A stretch of 64,000 bases of DNA from Rhynochetos jubatus (GCA_027574665.1 CM050654.1:42041722-42105721), one strand, 5' to 3'; positions 1-13,676 are shown, numbered from the stretch's first letter. The notes: generated by a model from the sequence alone, not told the origin. A program made the numbers and translations.

Positions 1-3000
1 GTCATCCTAATACTGTCACTGAGTTCCATCGAGGTTCAAAACGCATTCGGAATATCATGGGATTTCTGAGATGTGTTAGGAAGATTATGGGAAGCAGACC
101 TCTGCTATAGCTCTTCTCTCCAAGCAGGTTGCTAATTTTGGAGCTGCAGTGTTGTCAGTTATAAAATAGCCGTGTTGGACAGCGTTGGCAGGGTGGCACC
201 ATAACGCGGCAAGGGAAAACGAAGGATAATTGTAATTAAAGCATTAAAAGACAAAGATGCTTCCAAGTTATTCCAGATGTGCTCAGCCCACAGCAAATTG
301 GTGAATTTGATTGGCTTTATCAGCTTATTTCAAACTTCCTGGCCGTGCAGATTCCATTTTGGCGGGTCAATGTGAAAATCTTCCGGCGGTTTGATACCAC
401 ACACCGGGTCAAACGGGGATTGATCTCACCGTCACCTGCCCATTGATGGTCTGAGCGTTGGGCTGAGTTCAAGGTGAATCTCCTTTAACTAAAATATACG
501 GAAAACGGCAATTTTCAGTGCCTGTCCTGCCCTATGCGTGGGAACATCAGCATTTCAGAGGATGAAGGGGTGGGGATGTCTGTGGGCAGCTAACTTCTGC
601 TTCATCATCCACACTTGCCCCTGCTAACGAGCTGCTCTGCCCCAGGGAAGCCAGCTTTGCTAGGTGAGAAAAGTTATTTATTCTCCTAGCCTGCCTTGTT
701 CACAGTCTTTCCTGAAAAGAAATTGTCAATCATGCTTAATTGCACTAAATTGTGTGGCAGATTGGTACAGGAGTGCTGCTTGCTCCCGGCTGAAATGAGT
801 CCTGCAGGAGTGAGCTCTGTACTTGGGTTGCAGATGAGGATGCAACCCACATTCCAGTGTGACCTGTGAAAGCAATGCTGGATCTTGGGGTAACCAGAAA
901 ATTAGGGAGATTATTCCTACATTCCTTGTGTTTGTTTGCACTGAAGCATTTCCCATTTTTTTGGCTATGTTGCAACACTTTTCTTCTATTTGTAGACATA
1001 ACACAAAGCTTTTGCTTAGCTAGAAATAAGACCTTAAATTCCTAGTTGCTCTAGGCAACTAGTAAACAAGTGAAGTAGGTTAAATCCCAGGAGAAGGTGG
1101 ACGTTTGCTTTAAGCCTCTTTCCATCAGTGACATTAGGAGGCTCATCACCTTTCCCATGGGTTGTTCATCCCAGTGCCATGGTCAAGACTGGCTCTGTGC
1201 AGAGGTCTTTGTGCCTCTCAGGAATTCACAACTCACCTCATCAGTTACTCAAGGCTGTCTTATTTTTTAATTTTGGCCTGCAAACATGAAACAATCAAGG
1301 AAAATGTGCAACATAAGTAGGAAATGTTGATGCAAATCATCATGATGCTGGAGAAGCACCGTGGCCCTCAGATGCTGGGAGGGGTTTCATGGATTCTGCA
1401 TGACAGGGATGGAGAAATGTGTAAGAAACTACAGGCGCATCTGCTGGACTTGCTCATCTGAGTGCCTATAAAACACTGCACAATGTGAGCCTCTTGTGGA
1501 TGGAGGCCTGTTCTGCATAAGCAGAACTTTCCTCAACACTCGCCCTCCATTGGGGCTGGCAGAAGCAACATGTAATCTTAATGCAACTCCAGCCTGGAAT
1601 GTTTCCTGATTTACTGAACAGAAATCATCAAAACACCTCTTTGCACCTGGAAACTGGGCACTGGAAAGCTACACTGTGGGCTTGCATCTCTGCTCCTGAG
1701 AGCATGGGTGTGGACGCTACCGGGAGCGAAGGGCCAGCAGTCGGCTTGTGCCATCTTTAGGAAGGCTGGTGCTTGGTGAGACGGGGGTGCAGGGCAGTGT
1801 GGGTGTGGGTGCAGGTAGTGCGGAGCCCGATGGCCCCAGCACTGCCGGACTTCAGTCCTCAGTGGGTGCAGAGCTGTGTGGCTGATGCACAGAGGAGCTG
1901 AGGTTTGTGGGCACCTTGGTTGTCTCTGGTCACACCTCTGCCCAAGGCTGGGACAGTTGGATCAGGCTGCTCTGTCTTGTCCAGGAGATTTTGGATGTCT
2001 CTGAGGATGGAGATCCCACATCCCCTCCATCCCTTATTCCAGTTTGGCTGCCCTCCTTCTGAGTATGTCTTGCCAAACCTCCAACCAGGGTTTCCCACTG
2101 CCTGTCCTGTGCCCCTAGGAGCAGAATCTGGCCCCGTGGCTCTGTGCCTGGAGGTTACTGGGTGTATGGGATTGCTGCTGGGACAGCCCTTCCATCGGGA
2201 GCACAGCAGGGGCTTGCTCTGGGCTTTCGTGCACCCACTTTAACTAATAATGGCTGATGCTCCTTGATGAGGGTGTGTGTTTCGGTATGTACCTGTAGAG
2301 CATCCTGAAGTACCTTCTCCTGGGCCTCTCTCTTTGGTATCTTACCCTGTTTCACCCAAAGCTTGCAGCTGAATTAAGCTGCAGTCCCTGATCTTGGCAA
2401 CGCTCTTGTCCTCCCTACTTATCTGCATTCCTTCAAGCTGCAGCTATCAGTTAATTCAATCAGGATTGATTAGACAGTCAATGAATAATTAGTTAAATGA
2501 TTTGTGCTGCACAGCAGAAAGTGCAATCTCTGTCGAAGGAGTCTCAGTACTTGCCACTGTCTAAAAAAACTAAAACAAAAATAAAAAGGCTGTCATGGCT
2601 CAGCTGAGCTTGGTGTCTGCTCAGAGTCCCTCGCTGGAGCATCTCTTGTGATTTCTGCTGGGAAATCAGGACCCGAAATCAGGATCAGCAACCGTGGCAC
2701 TGTGGGGCTTGCAGCATATTTCTTGTGCTTTCTGTCAGTCGTGTTCTTGAAAGTAATAAAACCCTTAGTTTAAATTTACGATTTTACACTTGCAATATCC
2801 CATGAAGGATATCCAGTGGCAGAAAATATCATATTCTAGAAGAAGACTCGGTTGAAAGAGACCCAAGCAGAGAAAATAAAACCCCCTAAAATACTGCCTA
2901 GTTCAAAATGTCTGAGCGTTCTACATGGAGAAATCAGACATTTGTGGGGTATTTTACACTAAAAATACTCATTTTCCGAGAAGATGGGAAACATTAATCC

Positions 3001-5331
3001 CATAAAAAGATTACATTTCCGAGTATAATATCTTACAGCATCCATAAGCTGGGATCGGTGGTGGGTTATTGCTTTCCTCTCTTCAGAAAAAAAGAAAAAG
3101 GCAGAAAGTCAATCAGTTGTTGAACTACCACTTCCAAAAGTGATCTTGCAAACACTCCTTTGTTTGCCACGGACATGACAGAGATTTTATGTTACCACGG
3201 ACCCGAGTTTCCTGCCTGAACTGTGGGATGTAGCACAACCCGATGGAACCGCTTTTTTTAATCTTTGTTTTTAACCTGCCGGCCTTTGGGGCCAGGCAGC
3301 GCGGGAGAGCTCTGACCCGCAGGGCGTGTTTACAAATAATTCCCATCAAATCCTCCAATCCGGTTTTGCTGGAGACCTTGCCCCTGCGGAGCCCCGCTGG
3401 CATGGGGGTGCTGAGACGTGGTGTGTGGTCCGTTTATCCGTTGTAATACTGCAGCTAGCTCACCTTCTGTCGATAACTCATGGAATTGCCTGTAGCTTAT
3501 TCACTGCCGTTTAAAAATCTAGGCATTACTTTACGCTTAGCAGTGATCACGAACGCTTGATGCACAATCTCTGCTGTTTGACCAGATCAATCTCACGTTG
3601 CTGCTGCTTTTCCCACACTAGACACCTGCAGGAGTACCTGGAGTGTAAATCTTTCTGGGTTGATTCTAGCAGATCCTCCTTATGCGAACTAGATGACACT
3701 GCATACGTAAGAACATCTCTCTGGCTGGCGCTTGCTCTCAGGTGGATATATGCCCCGTACGAACCTGAAATGTACTTTGTGTGGCTCTTACTCCAACAAA
3801 ACGGAGTAGTTTGGGCTTTTGTCGGAATCACGCAGAGGTGGATAATGGGAACGTGGAGCGCCGAGGAATCTCCTCTAGGCTCTCGTTGGGGGCTTGTGTT
3901 GGCTTTGGCCTAAGGCTATCCCTTGGTTTGCCCTTGAAGGTTTCTAGAAGTTTTCCTTTTGAGTCTTGCAATAATTGATCTTTGGAAGAGAAAAATACCC
4001 ATGGAGAGGGCAGGGTGAGGTGACTGTTTGAGAATCTTGGGCTGGGCACAGATGGAGGGGGCTGCGCAGGGGCTGCTGAAATGGGCTCGCTGCGCCAAGC
4101 TGGACTCGCAGGCTGAGGGCGTGTGTCAACTGGGATGGAAAGTTACATCTGGGGGAGAAAAGGGAAAAAGCAAAGGAAAGGGACAAACCTTTCCCAGGGA
4201 CTTTCACCCTGGTTGGCTTAGTTGCAGATTGGCAGTGGTTTAACGCAAAGCAGAGGCTGTAATTTGTAAACCACATGCATCTCATGCGCTGGACTGGTGT
4301 GTGAGAACCTGGAATCGGTTGAACAGCAGGTTTCAGGGCTGACAGGCTTAAAAATAACCCCTAAAACCCTACTGCCTGTGTTATCTCCCTGCAGAATCAA
4401 TGTGAAACAAGGATTTTTCAGTATGTAGTAGCACTCATCAGGGCAGAAGCTGTTGTTACGACGGTTAGGCGATATGAATTTGTAGTCTCGTATTTTTAGG
4501 TTCAGCAGGGTGGGCTTCCCAGGGCGCTGGGGAGAGGGAGCCTTTGGAGGAGGATGTGAGGCAGTGTTGGAGATGCTGGAGTGGACTCTCCCAGTACAAT
4601 GGACATGACGAAGGAGCAAGGCATCGCGCATCCCCCGTGCTTTACCCAACGCTCCGTGTTCCTCGGGAAAATACAGATTAGTGCCTGGAATTAATGTAAT
4701 TCATTTCCTTAGGGTGAGGGATCTTGCTGCCTCCTGGTGATGGTGTAGAGGTTGACCCCTGCTTTGGGAACTTGTGCTGCTGCTTTGCAGCCAGATCCCA
4801 AAGCATGCAGCATGCAGGGAGAGACCCTTTGCAACAGGGCTGTGGAGACGGCTCTTGCCCTTGATCGCTGGAATGCCCAATATTCCCTGCTTACCAGGGA
4901 TCACCCAATGCAAGATGTGTATGAAGATTAAAGCATCTTTCAAAGAAATAGTCTCTAAAGAGGTCAGTTTCCACAACACAAATTTTTCCTCATTGTCTTT
5001 GGGAATTTAGAATACACTTAGAAATATTTTAAGCTCAAGAGTAACCAGTTCCCATAAATAAATAAACTAATGGCCCAGAAAGATACAAAAGTTAGGAAGA
5101 TGTTCAAACAAGCAAAACATCAGACACAGTGAAACAAACATTAAATATGAACATAAAACCTCTAGGACCTCAGCACAGGGTTTGTAAACATTTATGTGCC
5201 AGTGGAACTTGAAAAATGGAATCAGGGAAACCTTAATGTTTAAACAGTATGTTTAAAATTTAACCTGTGTGTTTATTTTGGCCATCTGTGCTGCATGGCA
5301 GCTGGCTTGCTTCATGCCCAGATGACATATT
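1..5331. other. intergenic DNA upstream of GALNT13, no gene seen
   Basis: I see no recognisable coding exon or RNA gene. The longest open frame is a minus-strand frame of 143 codons at 4218-4649. It resembles no family I know and looks like chance. Small structures present are a perfect 7-bp stem with a 4-base loop at 1510-1527 and an AT-rich block at about 2446-2510 dense in TAAT/ATTA and GATTGAT-type motifs. Parts of 150-480 have the even, non-repetitive look of conserved non-coding DNA, but that cannot be tested without alignment. Confidence 0.6.
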
Positions 5332-5471
5332 CCCGTCCATGGCAGTGTCCAAGGCCAGGCTGGATGAGGCTGGGAGCAACCTGGGCTATGGAAGGTGTCC
5401 CTGCCCATGGCAGGGGGTGGCACTGGGGGGGCTTTAAGGTCCCTTCCCACCCAAACCGTTCTGTAATTCTA
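5332..5471 (+). mobile_element. CR1 LINE fragment, 3' end only
   Basis: This is a roughly 140-bp 5'-truncated CR1 copy in sense orientation. It contains the CR1 3' block seen elsewhere in the window: AAGGCCAGGCTGGATGAGGC, then TGTCCCTGCCCATGGCAGGG, then TTTAAGGTCCCTTC and the terminal CCAAACCGTTCTGTAATTCT. The terminal motif is slightly decayed, with CTGTAATTCT in place of CTATGATTCT. Severe 5' truncation with a kept 3' end is the usual outcome of CR1 target-primed reverse transcription. Open frames of 60-70 codons across it on both strands are remnants and not genes. Confidence 0.93.
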
Positions 5472-8400
5472 AGAGTGTTCCTCTGTGTGCAATGAGAGGC
5501 TGTTAATTCCCCCAAATGCAACCAAACCCCAAACCAGTCTAACCAGTGGCAGACTGTGCCAGGAAGGGCTCGGGGGGAGGCAGTCCCATCCTCCTGGGCT
5601 CTCTGCTAAAGTGAAGATGCTCAGCTCAGAGCCACGGGGATGCTGCTGTGATGGGTGCAGAAAAGCAGGGCGAGACGTCACCCGCCAAGGTTTATCCATT
5701 AAAGCGGGTCAGGAGAGGCATTAAGGGTAAGCCAGGGGAGCTTACGCTCGGCCGGGATCAAGCTTGGAGCCCTCCTCGAGAAAAGCAGCTCCTGCGGAAC
5801 ACGTGTCCCAGCAGCAGCGGTGGTAAAGGCTCAGCTGCCGCAGGGAAAGCACACACAGACGGCTGTTGGGACTTAAAATAGAAATCTGGGTGTCTGTGGT
5901 GTTAGCCTTTAAAGTAGCAGTGGCCTCTGGGCTGAAAATACGCTTGCCTTAAAGTTTTAATACACTTTATCCTGAGAGGAATCCAAAAACTCTGCAGGAG
6001 ACCTTTCCCCCCAGATTTCCACGTGATATTATCAGCACTTTCTGTTAAAACATAGTAAAATAAATACACTTTTCACACTTTCTTAAATTCCCAAAGCAAC
6101 AGGCAAGAGTGCAAGAGGACCTAAGTGGGAAAAACCCTTTCAGATTGTGTCTAAGCCTTTACTAATTGATGCCTACACTTGCATCTCACCTTTGGTTTGT
6201 AAGTGGCCGCAATTCCAGGCTGAGCATCTCGGACCCCTCCGTGGTGCTGCCAGGGCTGCTCTGCCGTTCAGCACCGGGGCGCTTTGTGAATGCCGAGGAA
6301 AAGATGCTCTAGCTGTTTTTCACCAGCGAGCTTGAGTACGGATTTAGGGATGAGTTTGGCCACTGAGCCTGTTGCTTTAGGCACCGAAAAACCTGGATCC
6401 CGCACGCAGTATTGCTCATCCTGAAAAGACCCAGCTCTAACAGGTGCTGCAAGGCAGGTTTTGGGGGCAGCGCAGGTGGTACCCAACCCCTTGGGGTGGC
6501 AGGGGCATGAGAGAGTCCCCATCCCCTTTTCTCTAGCGCAGCATGCCCCTTTCCCTTCTTATTTCTGCATTGCTGCTTCTAATATTTACAGTGGGGGGGA
6601 AATAGCCTTTAATACTCGGCTTGCAGCATGTACCTTCCTGTTACTGCCTTTGCTGCCAGCAGCACGGGGCTCTGGCTGTCTTGTGCAGAGCCGTGTTGTC
6701 TGACAGCATCGCTTTGTTCGGCTCCGGGGTTGGTTTTGGAATTAGAGCACACACTTGGAAATGCAAAACCCAGGAATAAAACTCACAGCTTGGAAAAAAA
6801 TTGGTGTGAATAAAGTTCAACCCTACGTACGCTGGTTCCCAGAGAGAAAATTTTACAGCTAGAGGCAAGTTTACGCTCGTTTTGCGCATCTGCTCAACAG
6901 ATTTTGGGGTCTCACCTGGCAGCTCCTGCAACAGCCTGCTCTTCACCAGGCCAGATCCTACGTCTAAGATTAGTAACTACTGTGTGAAGCCCAGTAGCAA
7001 CATAGAAATTGGTCAGTCTGGTGTTAGTCTCCGTTTCTGATCAGCAGCGATTATCCAGCCCCACGTAGTCAAGATCAGAGTTGGGTTCTTGACTCTATTT
7101 TCCACCCCCCTTGCTCGCTGTACCTGCCTGCCCGAGGATTACTGCTTTTGTAGGCTTCCAGCTCCGGTTTGGGTATGAATATACCTAAGGCAGGGCTCCG
7201 ATGTGAGTCTGTGAGGTTCTCTGGTTGCTTCTTTTAGGGGAAAAATATTGCTGGAGAACACGCAGAGCTTGGTAAAGGTTCGCGGCCAATATCTGTAGTG
7301 CGCAATAAATGAGCAAAATCAATGTCTCTGCAGGAATGTTTACGAGGAGTTACTCTAAAATTTCCCAGCCCAGGTAAGGCTGGATCAGCTCGTTTCAGAT
7401 GCTGAATTTCCTGAAGCCTTTTCTCAAATGTTTAGCCTGGGAGCTACAGGAAAAGAGGTGTGAAATGTTACAGGCCCTGAGATCTCCTGTGCAGAACAGT
7501 TGGCTCTTAGATAAAACCCTCCAGTACTCTCCATGCTCCGTGGTATAGCACAACAGGAATGGCACCTTTGGTGGAGAGAAGGCCTGATGTTCATATTAAT
7601 AAATGAAATGTTTCTGGAAATGGAGTGAAAATATTCACGAGATAGAGAGGTCCTTGGGCATTCTTGGCTGTAATCTCTTTAAACAGGTAGAATCCCGTAC
7701 CAAGAGCAAACACAACGGCATTTCGTGTATCTGGGGCTGGATCTGCTGCCCTCGGGCAGCTTTGGTGCTGGTGCCCGTGAGGCATCACACGGTGCATGCT
7801 CGGCACTCCCCGAGCCCCCTGAGGCTTTCTGCCCTCCCTTTTTGGTCCAAATCTCAGCCTGCTCTGTCCTTCACCTGCCTAGCAGAAAAGAAACGAGGGA
7901 CAAGTGATTTATGTGGATATGGACACTCAGTCACTGAACGGGTGTTTTTCATTTTAAGTTCATATAAGAAGGACACACGAGAGAACATAACCTAAATTTT
8001 AATTATGTGAGTAACTGCGGTCCTCTGAACAAGCATCTGGAGCCAGAGAATGAATAGTCTGAGTTATTTCATCATCTTAATTAACATTAAAAACGTATTT
8101 TTATTAAGAGTCACTTAAAAGGTTGACTTTAAAATAGGTTTTGCCACTTGCTGTCGTTTTTCAAACCGACGTGGCAGAATTGCGGCAGCTCAAGCCCTTT
8201 CAGCTTGCATCTGGGAAGCTTCATTGTTTAATGGCGCTGTGTCTTAATTCACTCGTCATTTTTAATAAGCCCTTTGAAGCTACGAGCAGTTGCTCTTTGC
8301 ACAGCAGCTCCTCAGGTTAGATTGCATTTTCTTGCAAAAAGCTAAAAGGGAAGGTTATTTGGCGCGTTTCAGTTTTTCTGCTGTTTCCTGGCAGCTTCTG

Positions 8401-10066
8401 ATTCCAGCAAAACATTGATCCTTGTTTCATAGTCTTCAAAATTATCTTAAGGTTATTTGTATCCGCAGCTGAGAGTAGTTTCAAGTTCCATCTGTACAGA
8501 ACTAGTATAATAAGTGCAATTAATTGTGCAGTTGTACTTGTAAAGGATGATATATTTTCGTTTGGAACAAATAGTGTCCCAAATGCATCATTAATTCCCA
8601 GGATTTTCCTGCACCTTATCCAAATGCTTGTGCAATGCCGGCTACATGCACAGACCCAAGGATAAAAGCAAGGAGAAAACAGTGCTACAAACCCAAAGAC
8701 AAACAACTGAAATCACAAAAATGCAGTAAGTCAATACAAATTTAACAACAAAAATATACGGGAAAGCAGAGCCAGGCATCCGGCAACGAGCGAACGGAGC
8801 CCGTGAAACCACCACTTAATGTCTCCTGCCTTTCCAATGCGCAAACACCGGGGTTGTTCTGAGTTTTCCCAGTGACTTGCAGGCGCCATGAAGAGTGGGG
8901 AAGGCTCCGTACCCCACAGCAGCGCGTTTTCAAGAGCAAAGAAGAGGTTAAATTGTACTTGGCACCCAAATTCTGCATTCTCAATGCGCTGCCTTTCACC
9001 AAAAATGGCATTACTGCCCCCCAGAACGCTGCTTGGCCTGATACAAACCAACACAGTGAAAAATACTTAATTTCACAATTTTCAGTCACTCTGCTTTCCC
9101 TTCCGCCTCCTTCCCACACCCCTTCTGCTGTCCCTTCTCCTCACTTTTCTGTTGTAAACCCTTGTTTCTTCCCTAAGAGACAGAACTGAAGGACCCTTTG
9201 GACTCTCAATTCTTAGGTGCTAATTACACTGCATCCCTTTCCCTTTCATGGTTCTCTCGGTGTTTTGCTGCAATATCGGGATGCATACACAGCTCTACGG
9301 ACGTGTCGATGCCTGACAGTGGTGATTGTAACTTGGTTATGGTGCAGAGGATAGTTCAAATTAACTATTCCCAGCACCACCAGTGCAAGCCGTGCCCCAA
9401 ACTGGTGTGGTCAGAGGCTGATGCCTGGGGGCACGGTGGGCAAAGAGGAGAAGGCAAAGTGGCCTCACAGATCTTTGACTCCTTCACTGTCTCAGCAACT
9501 AATGAAACACAGCACCATGCCCAAGATTCTTTTTTTTTTTAAGGCCCTCAGAGAATAATGACATTAAAGTGGGTCTCATAAATAATTCACCACTGCTGAC
9601 TTAATGCCTTTTTTGTGCAAAGGCCAATTATCAAAACAAACATTTAGCTTTATGTAGATCAGTAAATGAGAAAAGTCATTTCTGTGACATGTAATATATG
9701 GTTTCATTTATAAATTGTGCTACTGAATATGACTTAAAGTGCTTCTCTTCCCCCATTTTTAAAATATTCTATTAAAGAAAAAACCTAAACTCTTAAAAAG
9801 TAACCTGCCAAGATAGACTTAAAAGAACTTTAAAAATTATTACAGCTAGTTTTATTTCTAGATTAATGAAACTTAACACTAATGCAACTGTTATTTTACT
9901 GACTCCCATAAATCCAACTTTTTGCTCTTGTTAAAGCACCACAATTAGTTGCTATAGATGGATGCCTGGGAGGTTTCCAATGCCCAGCCAGACATGCCTG
10001 ATCCAGCACTGGGGACACCTTGGGGGAGCCTGGAGCATGTGGCTTCAGGGGCTCAACAACCAGCAT
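5472..10066. other. intergenic DNA, no gene seen
   Basis: No exon, RNA gene or recent repeat could be recognised. Open frames up to about 130 codons (for example 7603-7995 on + and 8317-8706 on -) show no known domain and no plausible splice context. A T11 run lies at 9530-9540. The stretch from about 9540 to 9900 is notably AT-rich. Confidence 0.6.
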
Positions 10067-10755
10067 TTCATGGAACCATGGAATGGTTTGGGTGGGAAGG
10101 GACCTTAAAGCCCCCCCAGCCCCACCCCCTGCCATGGGCAGGGACACCTTCCATAGCCCAGGGTGCTCCAAGCCTCATCCAGCCTGGCCTTGGGCACTGC
10201 CAGGGATGGGGCATCCACAGCTTCTCTGGGCAACCTGTCCCAGTGCCCCCCACCCTCTCCAGGAAGAATTTCTTCCTGATGGCCCATCTCAACCTCTCTC
10301 TTTCCATTTACCCCCATCACCCCTTGTCCTGTCACTCCCTGCCCTTGGAAAAAAGCCCCCCAGCTTTCCTGTAGTCCCCCAGGCACTGAAAGGGGCTCTG
10401 AGGTCTCCCCGGAGCCTTCCCTTCTCCAGGCTGAACACCCCCAACTCCCCCAGCCTGGCCCCAGGGCAGAGGGGCTCCAGCCCTCGGAGCAGTTCCGTGG
10501 CCTCCTCTGGCCTCGCTCCAACAGCTCCGTGTCCTTCTGCTGTTGGGGGCCCCAGAGCTGGAGGCAGAACTGCAGGGGGGGGGTCTCCCCAGAGTGGAGC
10601 AGAGGGGGAGAATCCCCTCCCTCGCCCCCCTGGCCACGCTGCTCTGGATCCAGCCCAGGATCCGGTTGGTTTCTGGGCTCCAGCGCACACGGCCGGCTCA
10701 TGTTCAGCTCCTCACCCCCAGCACCCCCAGGTCCTTCTCCTCAGGGCTGCTTGCC
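10067..10755 (-). mobile_element. CR1 LINE fragment, about 690 bp
   Basis: This antisense CR1 copy reads from its 3' end at the low coordinate, GGAATGGTTTGGGTGGGAAG at 10080, through the CCATGGGCAGGGACACCTTC block and the Pro/Ser-rich-looking GC-rich 3'UTR. It ends near the motif CCCCCAGGTCCTTCTCCTCA at its 5' truncation point. It is strongly similar in layout to the copies at 17.7, 33.6, 44.8, 47.9 and 51.3 kb, so these belong to one avian CR1 group. Several overlapping open frames of 70-264 codons here are products of the GC-rich repeat and should not be annotated as proteins. Confidence 0.96.
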
Positions 10756-12593
10756 ATCTGATCTCTACTGCTGTGTTAGAGCCACGGCTGCACACACAGG
10801 CAAGGGAGCTTTAGGATGAGGAACTGAAGTGGTCCTGAGTGACCAGTGAATAATGGGTAGGGTAGATGGGGTAGATGGACTAAAGCCCCCTGGAGCTGGA
10901 CTCAAGCAGTCTCCAAGTAGATGGTTTCCAAGGATCTCTGACAAGGCAGGTTCAGTATAAGTGATGTTTTATCAAGGGAGTGAGACGCTTGACTCCAAAA
11001 ATAGCACAAAGTCAGAGAAGCTTTTATGTACCAACAAGGTCAAGGCAGACAACACATCGCCTTGAGCTACAGCGATGGGCAGCAGCACCTTGCCCCGGCT
11101 CCTGGGAAGGAGGATGTCTCCAGCAGCACATGGCATGGAGTGACCTACTTCATGAAGGCAGTCAGCTCATTTTTAACATCCCGTGTGTTGAGCTCTGCAT
11201 TTAGGAACCTTTTCCTGCTGTGGAAGTGGCAGAAGAGCAGGTCCCCCATGTAGTGCCAAAATGGGTCAAAGAACTTATGGCGAAAAAAACCGCCTGAAAA
11301 CACTGATTTCCTAGGGCGCGGATGGACTTATTTATTCAAAATCCCTTGCTGCGTAGTGAACCTGTTCAAGAAATCCATAGTACAGTGTTGCCCGAAAAGG
11401 TTTTTCCTATGTATCTTTCTCCAAGAAAAAATAATGGCAAAACTGCCCTATAGTTTTGAAGTTAAATCTTGATCAGGTTTGCTCTGGCTTAAAGAAAAAA
11501 ATCTGCTTAATCTGTCTCTTTTTAGTTAAGCTATTCCTGCAGGAATTTGCGTTTCTCCTGACAATGCTTTCTGGCTTACAATAACACTTTGTGAACGAGA
11601 AGGTTACCAATCCTAAACAAGCTTTGTGCTAGCATTCATAAAAACAAGGTACTTCAAATACCTTCTAAATACATCGTTTAAAAATCCCTCCTTACTGATG
11701 CACATGTGCAGGGTTCAGAGTCTGCAAAACCTTCCCTGGAGCCGCCCCGCAGGGGTTCAGGAAAACGGCATTAACCGAATCTTTGCGTTATTAATTATCT
11801 CATTGGCAGCTGACTTTGTAGCACACGGTGCCAAAATCCCTCTTCCATATGAAAGCGAGAGCTGAATCCTTTCAGGTTTTAACCCAGCTGTGGGTTCATG
11901 GAAAGGTGCATCTTTAAAGTTTCATGGCTTTAATGTTCAATATTCAGAGAACTGCTTTGACTTCAGTAAGAAGTGATGGGATTTGAGGGAACTTCTGCTT
12001 TCCTAGATGAGAGATTCAGTGTGATTTAGGTGACTCTGATCCTGCGGAAGAGTCTCTCGAACATTATTCACTCCTAGAAATCCCCGATTGTTGAAAGCTG
12101 TTAGGTTTTTACCATTATTGTTTGGGCTGTCTGGTAGAAGGATGAATTGCCCTGTTGTACTGATCACAAATCAGTATTGCAAACACTACGTTCTGTAATT
12201 GCACTTCATGCAATAATTTATAGTTTCTTCAGTAAGAATGGGGCTTATGGGTTACAAAATAGAAGTGGTAGAAATATTTAGCTAATGGATTTTTCTAAGT
12301 CACTGCAAAACATTTATTTGCATTATAACTTCGCCAAACCATCCATTTATGTAGCTGTACACGTTTCCGAAGCAAAGCAACATTATTTTAATCAAGTCCA
12401 TCTGCTGCAGCTTAGAAAGGGCAGGGAATGCGAAGGAAAGATGGCTTATTTTACAAATACGTCTTTGGATACATAGTAGGAGTATACCTTACATACTACC
12501 CCTTGGGTTTGGGTGAAGTGTGCTCTGTTGTTTCCTTGCAGACGTCCCTGTGTTGTCCAGCTGAGGAAAAAAGCAACCAGGCAGCATGGCCAA
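10756..12593. other. intergenic DNA, no gene seen
   Basis: No coding exon or RNA gene was recognised. A short G/A-rich run with two GGGTAGATGG-like units lies near 10855-10880. The rest is ordinary AT-leaning single-copy-looking sequence. Confidence 0.6.
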
Positions 12594-12703
12594 GTCATAG
12601 AACCATGGAATGGTTTGGGTGGGAAGGGACCTTAAAGCTCAGCCAGTGCCACCCCCTGCCATGGGCAGGGACACCTTCCACCAGACCAGGTTGCTCAGAG
12701 TCC
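12594..12703 (-). mobile_element. CR1 LINE fragment, about 110 bp
   Basis: This very short antisense CR1 copy contains only the terminal 3' block: TCATAGAACCATGGAATGG, GGGAAGGGACCTTAAAG and CCATGGGCAGGGACACCTTC, ending at ACCAGACCAGGTTGCTCAGA. It is a strongly 5'-truncated insertion. It is close in sequence to the copy at 10.07 kb, which suggests the same subfamily. Confidence 0.93.
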
Positions 12704-13676
12704 TGACGCAATTACGAGGAAGTGTGAATTAATCAGTATTTCCCAGCAACAAGGATGCTGTGCATCTGAACTTGTTTGGGGAGCTTAGTTTTGTTTAACA
12801 ATCTGGACTAAGAAGGGGTCTCCAGGATGTGTTGTCATCCGTCACCTCCCACCCAGACGCTCTGCCGCAGGCTCCATAGGATTTAATAAATACAGAAACC
12901 ATATGCTAGCCCAAGTACACAACTCATTAACGGAAAATGTCAGAAGAAACGATGAGCAGAATTCTTTCTCAGCTTTATTTTTGTTGTCTTCTCTTCCGAC
13001 TCCTTCACGTTCATCCTCAGTTCTCCTATCTGGGTTAGGTGTTTGGGGATTTCTCTATCTCCTACTGTGATTTCTTCATGTCTGAGTTTCTTTTCTAGAG
13101 ACAGCCTTTCTGTCTCTGGCTGATAAGGCACGTTTTTGGAAGATCAGGTGGTGGTTTTTTTCTTCCCTTCGCTTGTCTTTACCTTCTTCCCCAGTGTCAT
13201 TTCTCTCCACTGGCCAGTTATCTCTTCCTCTCCGGAGAGCACGCCTGTCTTGTCTTTCCCTTCTATTTTCCTTTCCTTGCTACCGTTGCTATCGACAGTT
13301 CAGTTTCTCTCATATCTTCTTCGAAAATATTTACTCCTGCTTTTCTTCTTTCCTTTCAGCCCGCATTCATCCAACCCTGTACTCCTCTTTTGTTTATATC
13401 TCATGGATATTTCAAGTTAAATAAGAATTTACTGCTTTTGCTTAAAAGAAGATGATCTGACTGGGTTTGCAAGGCTTTTGGGTGCAGGCTCTGTCACAAA
13501 TGGACCCGGAATAACCTATGGTGTAGAACAAGGTCATTCACAATTTGGTGACTATATGTCCTTTTGACATGACGTCAAATTTGATTTTCCTTTTTTTTAT
13601 GTGTGATTTTAAATTTATATTCCGTGCTTTGTTGGCAAAGAGTGCTAAAAGCCCTCTTTGTTTCACAACAGCCATT
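12704..13676. other. intergenic DNA with a perfect CRE octamer
   Basis: No gene was recognised. A pyrimidine-rich tract runs over about 13140-13420 on the + strand and yields spurious Ser/Pro/Phe-rich frames. A perfect palindromic cAMP-response octamer TGACGTCA lies at 13570-13577; its function is unknown. Confidence 0.6.
13570..13577. promoter_or_regulatory. consensus CRE octamer (possible CREB/ATF site)
   Basis: The sequence is the exact palindrome TGACGTCA. CREB/ATF family bZIP factors are known to bind this motif. It is isolated, more than 21 kb upstream of the GALNT13 CpG island, and has no adjacent promoter features. An octamer can occur by chance in 64 kb, so function is speculative. 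Confidence 0.3.

Noticed and set aside
4218-4649. 143-codon minus-strand frame
   Set aside because: No recognisable domain, no splice context and ordinary composition; expected by chance at this length.
10020-10814. 264-codon + strand frame
   Set aside because: It lies almost wholly within an antisense CR1 copy; similar frames recur in every copy of this CR1 group.
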